Shown one piece after another: positions 1 through 8,069 of a DNA stretch of 64,000 bases. The stretch comes from Streptomyces lincolnensis (GTDB lineage Bacteria; Actinomycetota; Actinomycetes; Streptomycetales; Streptomycetaceae). The number at the start of each line of letters is the position of its first letter. Within the stretch, counting starts at the first letter, position 1. The position numbers were made by a program, and so were the translations under genes. Below the pieces are notes generated by a model. The model made no database searches and was not told the origin of the DNA. It worked only from the letters and a program-made list of their open reading frames with translations. The stretch covers positions 248,001-312,000 of the forward strand of contig NZ_JAIHON010000005.1 of the NCBI RefSeq assembly GCF_021173675.1. The letters run 5' to 3'.

Positions 1-1
1 G

Positions 2-478
2 CAGGGCATCTCCGCCGACGCCCACGACATCGTGCAGCCCGAGCCGGAGGGGCGGGGCATCTCGCACGCCCTGCAGAACCTGCTGGACCGCACCGACCTG
101 GACCCGGCGGAGATCGTGCACGTCAACGCGCACGCGACGTCGACGCCGGCCGGTGACATCGCCGAGCTGAAGGCGCTGCGGAAGGTGTTCGGCGACGACG
201 CGGACCACATGGCGGTCTCCGCGACCAAGTCGATGACCGGGCATCTGCTGGGTGGCGCGGGTGGTGTCGAGTCGGTCGCGACCGTGCTCGCGCTCTACCA
301 CCGGGTGGCTCCGCCGACCATCAACGTCGAGAACATCGATCCCGAGGCCGAGGCCAACGCGGATGTGGTGCGGGGTGAGGCTCGGAAGCTGCCTGTTGAG
401 GGCCGTATCGCCGCGCTGAACGACTCGTTCGGCTTTGGTGGGCACAACGTGGTTCTGGCGTTCCGTACGGTGTCGTAG
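2..478 (+). CDS. fabF: Beta-ketoacyl-ACP synthase II, C-terminal part (5' end outside window)
   Basis: Condensing enzyme of type II fatty acid synthesis; it extends acyl-ACP with malonyl-ACP in the cytoplasm. Only about the last 158 codons are present because the frame runs off the left edge. Visible thiolase-fold motifs are VNAHATSTPAGD, which carries the first active-site His, KSMTGHLLGGAGG, which carries the active-site Lys and second His, and the closing NDSFGFGGHN loop. All key C-terminal residues are present, so the gene looks intact. A hairpin at 496-525 follows the stop. The DUF3145 gene lies convergently downstream, the usual Streptomyces arrangement at the end of the fabD-fabH-acpP-fabF operon. 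Confidence 0.95.
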   Translation, partial: QGISADAHDIVQPEPEGRGISHALQNLLDRTDLDPAEIVHVNAHATSTPAGDIAELKALRKVFGDDADHMAVSATKSMTGHLLGGAGGVESVATVLALYHRVAPPTINVENIDPEAEANADVVRGEARKLPVEGRIAALNDSFGFGGHNVVLAFRTVS

Positions 479-495
479 GCGCCGTCAGGTGGACG

Positions 496-525
496 TGGCC
501 CGGTCTCCTGGTGGAGGTCGGGCCA
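496..525. terminator. Hairpin between fabF and the DUF3145 gene
   Basis: TGGCCCG at 496-502 pairs with CGGGCCA at 519-525, and CTCC/GGAG forms an inner stem around a TGGT loop. It lies 17 bases after the fabF stop. There is no U tract, which is common in Streptomyces terminators. Confidence 0.6.
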
Positions 526-570
526 TCGCCGTTGTGGGACCTGTTGTGTGCCGGCTGCCTGCCCGGTGGG

Positions 571-600
571 GGCTGTCGCGCAGTTCCCCGCGCCCCTTAG
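571..600. repeat. Streptomyces intergenic repeat, core CGCGCAGTTCCCCGCGCCCC
   Basis: The 20-base core sits at 577-596. The same core occurs at 30773-30792, inverted at 30886-30905, and three times at 55911-56103. It lies just past gene ends in each case. Confidence 0.75.
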
Positions 601-633
601 GTTGGCTGCCCCTAGCTTGGTTCAGACGACCTG

Positions 634-1128
634 TCAGACGACCTGGTGGAGCCAGCGGACCGGGGCGCCCTCGCCGGCGTACCGGAAAGGCTCCAGTTCG
701 TCGTCCCAGGGCTTGCCCAGGAGTTTGGAGAGTTCGGCTTCCAGGTCGGTCTCGCCGCGTTGGGAGCGGGTGAGGGCGGCGCGGAGGCGGTCCTCGGGGA
801 TGAGGATGTCGCCGTGGATGCCGGTGACGGCGTGGAAGATGCCCAGCTCGGGGGTGCAGCTGTAGCGCTCGCCCTCGGCGGTGGCGCAGGGCTCGGCGGT
901 GACCTCGAAGCGCAGGAGGTGCCAGCCGCGCAGGGCGGAGGCGAGTTTGGAGGCGGTGCCGGGCTCGGCCTGCCAGGAGAACTCCGAACGCCAGGTTCCG
1001 GGGGCGGCGGGCTGCCGGATCCAGTCGAGGTTGACGCGCGTGCCGAGCACCCCGGCGACGGCCCACTCGACGTGCGGGCACAGCGCGCGCGGCGCGGAGT
1101 GCACGTACAGAACTCCACGTGTCGTCAC
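634..1128 (-). CDS. DUF3145 family protein
   Basis: A 164-residue cytoplasmic protein of unknown function, found throughout actinobacteria and typically next to fabF. It opens with MTTRGVLYVHSAPRALCPH, the recognisable family N-terminus, and has no signal peptide or membrane segment. It ends in a Trp-Leu-His-rich tail (VRWLHQVV). It faces fabF tail-to-tail across a short gap holding a hairpin and an intergenic repeat, so it is not in the fab operon. A role near lipid metabolism is only guilt by association. Confidence 0.85.
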   Translation of the reverse strand: MTTRGVLYVHSAPRALCPHVEWAVAGVLGTRVNLDWIRQPAAPGTWRSEFSWQAEPGTASKLASALRGWHLLRFEVTAEPCATAEGERYSCTPELGIFHAVTGIHGDILIPEDRLRAALTRSQRGETDLEAELSKLLGKPWDDELEPFRYAGEGAPVRWLHQVV

Positions 1129-1407
1129 CGGGACCTCCGGGCAGAGCGGGACAGTTTTGCAGGCTGGCGTGGCGGGTGGTGGCAGGCAGCCACGTTGAGG
1201 GCGAGGCTACCGTGCGGCGGCGCAAGGAGTGTGACGTACCGTCGGTCCCGATGCCCCGAAACGCCCGCCATTCACCCGGCAGGACGCTAGTACGGGGGTG
1301 ATCCGTTCCCGCGGGAGCGATCAGGAACTCACGGGCGCCGTGATCCGGGAACTCCCGAACGTTGTCAGTAGCGGGGGACATCGTCGACCGGAGGGGATCA
1401 GCACCGG

Positions 1408-2292
1408 ATGAGGAAGCAGACCCGGCGTTCACGGGCCGCCGTCGCCGTCCTGACGGCGGCCGTCCTGGGCCTCGCCGGCTGTGACGCCGTCGGCGGAGAC
1501 GCGTCGGCTCCCGAGGAACCCCGGAAGCCCAAGCCGTCCCCGACGCCGGTGTGGGACAGCAGCCCCGCCTCGATGGCCGCGGTGGGCGACTCCATCACGC
1601 GCGGCTTCGACGCCTGCTCGGTGCTGGCGGACTGCCCCGAGGTGTCCTGGGCGACCGGCGGCAGCGACGAGGTCGACAGTCTCGCCGTACGCCTGCTGGG
1701 GAGGGCGAAGGCGGCGACGCGGAGCTGGAACCACGCGGTGAGCGGGGCGCGGATGGCGGATCTGTCCGGGCAGATGTCCCAGGCGGCCGCGCACACTCCC
1801 GGCCTGGTCACGGTGATGGTGGGCGCCAATGACGCCTGCCGGGACTCCACGAGCGCGATGACGTCGGTGGCCGACTTCCGGGCCGGCTTCGAGGACGCGC
1901 TGGGCGTGCTGCGGAAGAAGGCGCCCCGGGCGCAGGTGTACGTGGCGAGCGTGCCGAACCTGAAGCGGCTGTGGTCCGAGGGGCGGACCAATCCGCTGGG
2001 CAAGCAGGTGTGGAAGCTCGGGATATGCCCGTCGATGCTGGCCGACGCGGACGCCCTGGACGCGGCGGCGACCGAGCGGCGGGACACCGTGCAGGAGCGG
2101 GTGGAGGCCTACAACGACGTACTGAAGGGGGTGTGCGCGAAGGACGAGCGCTGCCGGTTCGACGGGGGCGCGGTGTACGACTACCGGTTCGGCACCGATC
2201 AGCTGAGCCACTGGGACTGGTTCCATCCGAGCGTGAACGGACAGGCCCGGCTGGCGGAGATCGCTTACCGCAAGGTCACCTCCGTCACCTAA
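1408..2292 (+). CDS. SGNH/GDSL-family hydrolase, lipoprotein
   Basis: Predicted secreted esterase or lipase of the SGNH fold, 294 residues. The N-terminus is a lipoprotein signal: RRSR, a hydrophobic stretch, then lipobox LAGC at about residue 24, followed by a charged Pro-rich linker. Catalytic blocks are visible: AVGDSIT (nucleophile Ser, block I), VGANDAC (block III Asn) and the DWFHPS block V with Asp and His. Six or more Cys in the mature part suggest disulphides. The start has GGAGGGG upstream at about 12 bases. galM begins 11 bases after the stop, so the two are probably cotranscribed. The substrate is unknown. Confidence 0.88.
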   Translation: MRKQTRRSRAAVAVLTAAVLGLAGCDAVGGDASAPEEPRKPKPSPTPVWDSSPASMAAVGDSITRGFDACSVLADCPEVSWATGGSDEVDSLAVRLLGRAKAATRSWNHAVSGARMADLSGQMSQAAAHTPGLVTVMVGANDACRDSTSAMTSVADFRAGFEDALGVLRKKAPRAQVYVASVPNLKRLWSEGRTNPLGKQVWKLGICPSMLADADALDAAATERRDTVQERVEAYNDVLKGVCAKDERCRFDGGAVYDYRFGTDQLSHWDWFHPSVNGQARLAEIAYRKVTSVT

Positions 2293-2302
2293 AGTTCCGC
2301 AC

Positions 2303-3277
2303 ATGAACGAACTCTTCGCCACACTTTCCGACGGCACCCCGGTCCACCGCTGGACCCTGGAGCGGGCGGGGGTCCGGGTACGGATCCTGTCGTACGGCGG
2401 GATCGTGCAGTCGGCGGAGGTTCCGGACCGGGACGGGCACGTGGCGAACGTGGTGCTGGGGTTCGAGGACGTGGACGGATATGTGGGGCACCCGGGGCCG
2501 TATTTCGGCGCGCTGATCGGGCGGTACGCGAACCGGATCGCGGGCGGGCGTTTCGAGCTGGACGGGCGGACGTACGCGCTGGCGCGCAACAACGCGCCCA
2601 ACTCCCTGCACGGCGGCGAGAACGGCTTCGACAAGCGGGTGTGGGCCATGGACCCGGCCGGTGCGCACGGGGTGCGGCTCAGCCGGGTCGGTCCGCACGG
2701 CGAGGAGGGCTTCCCGGGGCGGATCGAGGTCGCGGTGACCTACACGCTGGAGGAGTCCGGCGCGCTGCGGATCGCCTACGAGGCGGTCACGGACGCGCCG
2801 ACCGTGGTGAACCTGACCAACCACAGCTACTTCAACCTGAGCGGCTCCGGGAACGCGGGCGGGCACGAACTGCGGATCGCCGCCTCGCGGTTCACCCCCG
2901 TCGACGCGGACCTGATCCCGACCGGGGTGCTGGAGGAGGTCGCCGGCTCACGCTTCGACTTCCGTGGGGCGCGCAAGGTCGGTTCCGGCTACGACCACAA
3001 CTTCGTGCTGGACAAGGGCGTGACCGAGGCTCCGGTCGAGGTGGGCGAGTTGTACGACCCGGTGTCCGGCAGGGTCCTGACGGTGGCGACCACCGAGCCG
3101 GGGCTCCAGCTGTACACCGCCGACCATCTGGACGAGCCCTTCGCGCCCGGTGACGGCATCGCCCTGGAGACGCAGCACTTCCCGGACTCCCCGAACCGGC
3201 CGGAGTTCCCGAGCACGGTGCTGCGGCCGGGCGAGGTGTTCCGGTCGGAGACGGTGTACGGGTTCGGCACGCGGTAG
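2303..3277 (+). CDS. galM: Aldose 1-epimerase (mutarotase), cytoplasmic
   Basis: Interconverts alpha and beta anomers of aldohexoses before their phosphorylation or oxidation. The 324 residues have the family core: NRIAGGRF, NSLHGG with a substrate-binding His, TNHSYFNL with the catalytic His, and LETQHFPDSPN with the catalytic Glu. There is no signal peptide, unlike the paralogue at 27770-28918, which shares many segments with it such as PYFGALIGRY and GFDKRVW. It lies 10 bases after the SGNH gene and convergent with a GH3 glucosidase, consistent with use of released glucose or galactose. Confidence 0.93.
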   Translation: MNELFATLSDGTPVHRWTLERAGVRVRILSYGGIVQSAEVPDRDGHVANVVLGFEDVDGYVGHPGPYFGALIGRYANRIAGGRFELDGRTYALARNNAPNSLHGGENGFDKRVWAMDPAGAHGVRLSRVGPHGEEGFPGRIEVAVTYTLEESGALRIAYEAVTDAPTVVNLTNHSYFNLSGSGNAGGHELRIAASRFTPVDADLIPTGVLEEVAGSRFDFRGARKVGSGYDHNFVLDKGVTEAPVEVGELYDPVSGRVLTVATTEPGLQLYTADHLDEPFAPGDGIALETQHFPDSPNRPEFPSTVLRPGEVFRSETVYGFGTR

Positions 3278-3327
3278 GGCGCTGTCGCCGCTTGGCGGTA
3301 GGGCGCTGTCACCCCTTGTACGTCATG

Positions 3328-3363
3328 AGCCCCGGCCCAGGGGTCAGGTCCCGGGCCGGGGCT
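3328..3363. terminator. Bidirectional terminator between galM and the GH3 gene
   Basis: AGCCCCGGCCC at 3328-3338 is perfectly complementary to GGGCCGGGGCT at 3353-3363, with a 14-base loop. It sits between convergent gene ends. A short tandem duplication containing GCGGTAGGGCGCTGTC lies just upstream, from about 3270 to 3310. Confidence 0.8.
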
Positions 3364-3388
3364 GCTCGTGGGGAGCGGTGCTCCCGGC

Positions 3389-5824
3389 TCAGACGTTAGT
3401 CGTCGCGGTGAGGCGGCGGTCGGCGATGGACCGCCCGGCCTGGATCTCGTACGAACCCTTCACAAACGACCACGACGCGGTCCGCTCGTCCCAGATCTCG
3501 AAGGCCCGGCGCGGCAGTTCCACGGTGACCTCGACGCTTTCGCCGGGGCCCGCCGCCGCGCTCGCGAAGCCGGCCAGCCGCCGGGCGGGGCGCTCGTCGC
3601 CGGGCTCGGCGGGGGCCAGATACACCTGCACGACCTCGCGGCCGGCACGGGTGCCGGAGTTGCGGACACGGACGGTGACGGTCGTCCCGCGGACCTCGAC
3701 GGACTCGTAGGTCCAGTCGGTGTAGCCGAGTCCGTGGCCGAAGGGATAGGCGGGTGTCCTGCCCGCCTTGTCCCAGGCGCCGTAGCCGATGAACACGCCC
3801 TCGGAGTACGGGAGTTCGCCGTGCTCGGGGACGACCCGGGTGACGGGGGCGTCGGCCAGGGTGCCCCAGGTGGTGGGGAGGCGGCCGCCGGGCTCCTGGA
3901 CGCCGGTGAGGACGTCGGCGAGGGCGGTGCCGCCCTCCTGGCCGGGGAACCAGTCGAGGAGGATCGCGGCGACCTCCTCGCGCCACGGAAGTTCCACCGG
4001 AGAGCCGGAGTTGACCACCACGACCGTGTTCGGGTTGGCGGCGGCGACCGCGTGGACCAGGTCGTCCTGGTGGCCGGGGAGGGTGAGGTCGGTGCGGTCG
4101 AAGCCCTCGGACTCGACGCGTTCGGTGGTGGCGACCACGACGACGGCGGTGTCGGCGTCGCGGGCCGCGGCGACCGCCTCGGCGATCAGGTCGTCCGGCT
4201 CGCGCCGCGGGTCCTGGTGGGCGAGGGCGAAGATGACCGCCTTCATCGGGACGTCGTCGGGGATGTCCACGACATGGGTGAGGGAGACCTCGACCGGTTC
4301 CCCGGCGGTGAGGTCGACCTCGGCGTGCGGCACGGGGGCGCCGAAGAAGGTGATGAAGGGGTCGTCCTTGCCGGGGATCTGGGTGTCGTCGTAGTACGTG
4401 GTGCCCTCGACGGTGAGCCGGAAGGCGCCGACGCCCTGGATGCCGAAGGTGTGCGTGCCGCTCTCGCGCGGGGTGAAGGTGCCGGTCAGTTCGACGGTGT
4501 GCAGGCGGTCGTGGGTGACGCCTTCGGGCAGGGCCGCCGGGCCCATCCACTTGATCTGGCCGCCGGGGGCGGAGTCGGAGCCGAGGACGCTCCCGTCGGC
4601 GTCCCGGCAGACGGCACGCAGGGCGAACCCGGGGTCGAAGACGGAGAGTTCGGTGTTGGGGTCGGCGCCGACGGCGTAGGTCAGGGCGCCCTCGGGGAGG
4701 GCGGCGGTGAGGCCGTCGAGCGGGGAGACGACCCGGGCGGGGAAGACGGTGGCGGAGCCGCCGCCGAGGACGCGGGCGTCGCGGGCGGCGGCGCCGATGA
4801 GGGCGACCTTGCCCGGCTTCAGCGGAAGGGCACCCCGGTTGCGGACCAGGACGAAGGAGCGGCGGGCGATCTCGCGGGCCAGCGCGGTGCCGTCGACGGT
4901 CTCCGGCAGCTCGGTGACGACCGGTTCGGCGCCTTCCAGGATGCCGACGCGGGCGGCGAGCCGCAGGACGTTGCGCACGGCCTGGTCGACCGTGGACTCG
5001 GCGACCTTGCCGTCCCGGACGGCCTGGGCGAGGGCCTCGCCGTACACGGTCCGCGGGCCGGGCATCGCGACGTCGAGGCCGCCCTCGATGGCGTCGACCG
5101 TGGAGCGGGCGGCGAGCCAGTCGGAGACGTTGAAGCCGTCGAAGCCCCATTCGCCGCGCAGGACCTCGTTCACCAGGTACCGGTGCTCGGTCATCGTCGT
5201 GCCGTTGACCGTGTTGTAGGCGGTCATGATGCCCCAGGGGTGGGCGTTCTCGACGATGTGCTCGAAGGGGGCCAGGTACAGCTCGCGCAGGGTGCGTTCG
5301 GAGAGCAGGTTGTTCACGGTGAAGCGGTCGGTCTCGGCGTCGTTGGCGACGAAGTGCTTGACGGTGGTGCCGACACCGCCGGACTGGACGCCGGTGACGT
5401 AGGCCGCGCCGATCCGCCCGGTGAGGTACGGGTCCTCGCTGTAGGCCTCGAAGTGGCGGCCGCCGAGCGGAGAGCGGTGCAGGTTGACCGTGGGCGCGAG
5501 CAGGACGTGGACGCCCTTGCGGCGGGCCTCCTGGGCGAGCAGCACCCCTGCCCTGCGGGCGAGTTCGGGGTCCCAGGTGGCGGCGAGGGCGGTGGGCGAG
5601 GGCAGCGCGACGGACGGGTCCTCGGCGGTCCAGCGCACGCCCCGGACGCCGATCGGGCCGTCGGACATGACGAGGGACTTGAGGCCGATCCCGGGGAGGG
5701 CGGGCAGGGTCCACATGTCCTGGCCGGAGAGCAGGGCGGCCTTGGCGTCGAGGTCGAGCGCGGCGAGGGCGCGCTCGACGACCGCCTCACGGGATGCGTC
5801 GGCCTGGGTGCGGGGTGCCGCCAT
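3389..5824 (-). CDS. Glycoside hydrolase family 3 beta-glucosidase with PA14 insert
   Basis: Hydrolyses terminal beta-linked sugars, probably beta-glucosides, of plant oligosaccharides. The 811 residues run in the order GH3 N-terminal barrel, GH3 C-terminal domain interrupted by a PA14 domain, and fibronectin-III-like tail. The nucleophile Asp lies in GFNVSDW. The PA14 part is recognisable from TGTFTPRESGTHTFGIQG and the tail from PGESVEVTVELPRRAF. No signal peptide is visible, so it probably acts in the cytoplasm on imported oligosaccharides. A TetR gene diverges from it across 5825-5961. The sugar specificity could also be xyloside or arabinoside. Confidence 0.93.
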   Translation of the reverse strand: MAAPRTQADASREAVVERALAALDLDAKAALLSGQDMWTLPALPGIGLKSLVMSDGPIGVRGVRWTAEDPSVALPSPTALAATWDPELARRAGVLLAQEARRKGVHVLLAPTVNLHRSPLGGRHFEAYSEDPYLTGRIGAAYVTGVQSGGVGTTVKHFVANDAETDRFTVNNLLSERTLRELYLAPFEHIVENAHPWGIMTAYNTVNGTTMTEHRYLVNEVLRGEWGFDGFNVSDWLAARSTVDAIEGGLDVAMPGPRTVYGEALAQAVRDGKVAESTVDQAVRNVLRLAARVGILEGAEPVVTELPETVDGTALAREIARRSFVLVRNRGALPLKPGKVALIGAAARDARVLGGGSATVFPARVVSPLDGLTAALPEGALTYAVGADPNTELSVFDPGFALRAVCRDADGSVLGSDSAPGGQIKWMGPAALPEGVTHDRLHTVELTGTFTPRESGTHTFGIQGVGAFRLTVEGTTYYDDTQIPGKDDPFITFFGAPVPHAEVDLTAGEPVEVSLTHVVDIPDDVPMKAVIFALAHQDPRREPDDLIAEAVAAARDADTAVVVVATTERVESEGFDRTDLTLPGHQDDLVHAVAAANPNTVVVVNSGSPVELPWREEVAAILLDWFPGQEGGTALADVLTGVQEPGGRLPTTWGTLADAPVTRVVPEHGELPYSEGVFIGYGAWDKAGRTPAYPFGHGLGYTDWTYESVEVRGTTVTVRVRNSGTRAGREVVQVYLAPAEPGDERPARRLAGFASAAAGPGESVEVTVELPRRAFEIWDERTASWSFVKGSYEIQAGRSIADRRLTATTNV

Positions 5825-5887
5825 CGCGGTGCCTCCTCGTCGAGTCCTGCCCCGGGACGGGTCCCGGGCGTGCCTCCATCCTGCATC

Positions 5888-5924
5888 GGTTACCTGTGAC
5901 GCGGTAGGTTTCGTTACCTTGACG
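5888..5924. promoter_or_regulatory. Candidate TetR operator in the GH3/TetR divergent region
   Basis: Two direct copies of the type GTTACCTnnGACG lie at 5889 and 5913, 24 bases apart, with a GGTAGG between them at 5903-5908. They lie between divergent genes, where autoregulating TetR proteins usually bind. Confidence 0.4.
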
Positions 5925-5961
5925 TTATATTCCTCCTGCGGTCATGTCGTACGGTGACGGC

Positions 5962-6519
5962 ATGAGCGCGAGGGTCAGGAGCCAGGAGCGCCGCGCGGAG
6001 ATCGTCCGGGCGGCCCTGGAGGTGATCGCCGAGCGCGGTTACCGGGGAGCCAGCATGGCCGCGGTCGCCGAGCGGGTCGGACTCACCCAGCAGGGGCTGC
6101 TGCACCACTTCCCGACCAAGGACACGCTGCTGGTCGCCGTGCTGGAGGAGCGGGACAAGTGGGACGCCGTCCCGGCCGGCACCTGGCGGCCGGACCTGCT
6201 CGCCTCGCTCGTCGAGTACAACGCGATGCGGCCCGGGATCGTCCAGACCTTCTCGGCGCTGCTCGGCGAGAGCGTGACCGAGGGCCACCCCGCCCGGGAG
6301 TACTTCACCGAGCGGTACGGGCGGGTGCGGGAGTCGATGGCCCGGATGCTGCGTATCGAGTACGGCGACCGCCTGCCGAACGGCCTCACGCCCGAGCGCG
6401 TCGCCCCGCTGCTGGTCGCGGTGATGGACGGCCTGCAGTACCAGTGGCTGCTGGACCCCGAGTCGGTCGACATGGCGGGCGCCTTCCGGGACTTCCTCAT
6501 GCTCCTGGGCGAGGACTGA
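5962..6519 (+). CDS. TetR/AcrR-family transcriptional regulator
   Basis: A 185-residue DNA-binding repressor. The N-terminal helix-turn-helix is clear: RAALEVIAERGYRGASMAAVAERVGLTQQGLLHHFPTKD. The C-terminal part is a helical ligand domain. I prefer the start at 5962, preceded by GGTGA, over the in-frame ATG at 5944, which has no ribosome site. Because it diverges from the GH3 beta-glucosidase it probably controls that gene and itself in response to a sugar or aglycone. Its last 23 bases overlap the 3' end of the convergent RidA gene. Confidence 0.88.
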   Translation: MSARVRSQERRAEIVRAALEVIAERGYRGASMAAVAERVGLTQQGLLHHFPTKDTLLVAVLEERDKWDAVPAGTWRPDLLASLVEYNAMRPGIVQTFSALLGESVTEGHPAREYFTERYGRVRESMARMLRIEYGDRLPNGLTPERVAPLLVAVMDGLQYQWLLDPESVDMAGAFRDFLMLLGED

Positions 6520-6892
6520 CCGCGGCCACGATCTCGACCTCCACCCGCGCCTCCGGACGGAACAGCCGCGAGACCTCGAAGGTCATGCTCGTCGGCGGGG
6601 TGCCGGTCAGGAACTCCCGGCGTACGGCGGCGTATTCGGCGAGCCCGTCGATGTCGGTCAGATACGTACGGATGTTGATGACGTCGGCCATCGTCGCGCC
6701 GTGCGCCTTCAGCAGCGCGTCCAGCGTCTCGAAGACCCCGCGGGTCTGTTCGGCGAGCGTGGCGCCCTCGGCGATCTGACCCGAGACGAACAACAGGGCG
6801 CTGCCGTCGGCGTGTTCGACGCGGGCCACCTGGGAGTAGAAGGGGCTCAGGGGCTGGGGCGCGGAGGCGGGGTTGCCGAGGGTGATCTGCAT
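6497..6892 (-). CDS. RidA family protein (YjgF/UK114-like)
   Basis: A 131-residue member of the RidA superfamily. Well-studied relatives hydrolyse reactive enamine/imine intermediates to protect PLP enzymes. Family features here are the N-terminal GNPASAPQPLSPFYSQVARV, the central LFVSGQIAEGATLAEQTRGVFETLDALLKAHGA and the C-terminal EVEIVAAV. The Arg of the INIRTYLTD segment fits the usual active-site Arg. I chose the start at 6892; the longer frame would run into the divergent LysR gene. The LysR neighbour probably regulates it. Confidence 0.88.
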   Translation of the reverse strand: MQITLGNPASAPQPLSPFYSQVARVEHADGSALLFVSGQIAEGATLAEQTRGVFETLDALLKAHGATMADVINIRTYLTDIDGLAEYAAVRREFLTGTPPTSMTFEVSRLFRPEARVEVEIVAAVSPRPGA

Positions 6893-6932
6893 GGCGTCGA
6901 CGCTAGGACAGCGGCGGCGGTACGACCAGCGA

Positions 6933-7991
6933 ATGTCTAGCATGGCCGCCATGCCGGACTCGCATGACAGGGACTCGCACGGCAGGGATGCGCACGGCAG
7001 CCGTCAGGAGGTTCCCGACCTGTCCACGGTGTGGCTCCGGGTGTTCCTGGAGGTCGCCCGGACCGGCTCGTTCACCGGCGCCGCGCGGACGCTGGGGTGG
7101 ACCCAGTCGGCGGTCTCCCGGCAGATCTCCTCGCTGGAGGCGGCGTTGGGCGGGGTGCCGCTCTTCGACCGGCTGTCTCGCGGGGTGCGGCCGACCGGGG
7201 CCGGCCGGGCACTCGTGCCGTACGCCGAGACGGTCGTCGAGGCGCTGCACGGAGCCGGCCGCGAGCTGGCGGCACTGCGGGACGCGACCGGCGGGCGGCT
7301 GCGGTTCGGGGCGTTCGCCACGGCCGACGCGGCGCTGGTGCCGCACGCGCTCGGCGTCTTCCGCGGCCGCCATCCCGGGGTCCGGGTCTCCCGGGAGGAG
7401 GGCTTCACCCCGGTGCTCCTGGACCGGCTGACCGCCGGGTACCTGGATCTGGCGGTCGTCTCCACGACGGGCGGTGCCGCGCTGGAGCCGTACGAACTCC
7501 ACCATCTCCTCGACGAGTCGCTGTACGTCGCCGTCCCCGCCGGGCATCCCCTCGCCGCCGGTGACCGTCCGGTGCGGCTCGGGGAGTTCACCGACGCCGA
7601 CTGGATCTCCGGCAGCGCGCGGCCCGAGGGCACGCTTCTGGACGCCGCCGTGCGCCAGGGGTTCCGGCCCCGGGTCGCGCATGTCGTCGGTGAGTGGACC
7701 GCCAAGCAGGGGTACGTCGCCGCGGGGCTGGGGGTGGCTCTGGTCCCGGGGCTCGCCGCGGCGGCCGTGCGGCCGGACGTCGTGCTGCTGCCGGTGGCCG
7801 ACGAGGGGGCTCCGGCGCGGGCGGTGTACGCGGCGACCGTGCGGGGGCGGGCGTCGGTGGGGGCGGTGGGGGCGTTCGTGGGGGCGCTGCGGGAGGCGGC
7901 GGGGCGGTTGGCTTCGGGGGCGCGGTGCTCTTCGGTGGGGAGGTCCTCTTCGGCGCGGTCCTCTTCGGAGGTGGGGCGGGGCATGGCGTAG
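6933..7991 (+). CDS. LysR-family transcriptional regulator
   Basis: A DNA-binding regulator of about 352 residues. The winged HTH reads LSTVWLRVFLEVARTGSFTG through VSRQISSLEAALGG and FDRLSRGVRPTGAG, followed by a periplasmic-binding-like effector domain. The start is uncertain: in-frame ATGs at 6933, 6942 and 6951 all lack a good ribosome site, so the mRNA may be leaderless. The C-terminus is an unusually Ser/Gly/Arg-rich tail (residues about 320 onward) beyond the normal end of the fold. It diverges from RidA with about 40 bases between starts, suggesting one shared regulatory region. Confidence 0.88.
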   Translation: MSSMAAMPDSHDRDSHGRDAHGSRQEVPDLSTVWLRVFLEVARTGSFTGAARTLGWTQSAVSRQISSLEAALGGVPLFDRLSRGVRPTGAGRALVPYAETVVEALHGAGRELAALRDATGGRLRFGAFATADAALVPHALGVFRGRHPGVRVSREEGFTPVLLDRLTAGYLDLAVVSTTGGAALEPYELHHLLDESLYVAVPAGHPLAAGDRPVRLGEFTDADWISGSARPEGTLLDAAVRQGFRPRVAHVVGEWTAKQGYVAAGLGVALVPGLAAAAVRPDVVLLPVADEGAPARAVYAATVRGRASVGAVGAFVGALREAAGRLASGARCSSVGRSSSARSSSEVGRGMA

Positions 7992-8069
7992 ACCAGTCGT
8001 GGTGGGCGATACTGCCGCCGTTCGGTGATCACCCTCTCTCCCCCACGACTTCAGAAGGGTCGAACTGCC

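Noticed and set aside
1129..1407. ECF sigma-factor promoter from GGAAC motifs near 1323 and 1349
   Set aside because: Two GGAAC sequences occur, but no consistent -10 sequence at the right distance supports a specific sigma factor.
3368..5899. 843-codon open frame on the + strand opposite the GH3 gene
   Set aside because: It is antisense to a clear GH3 gene with all motifs; its product is Gly/Ala/Val/Asp-rich with no domain and results from GC-rich codons.
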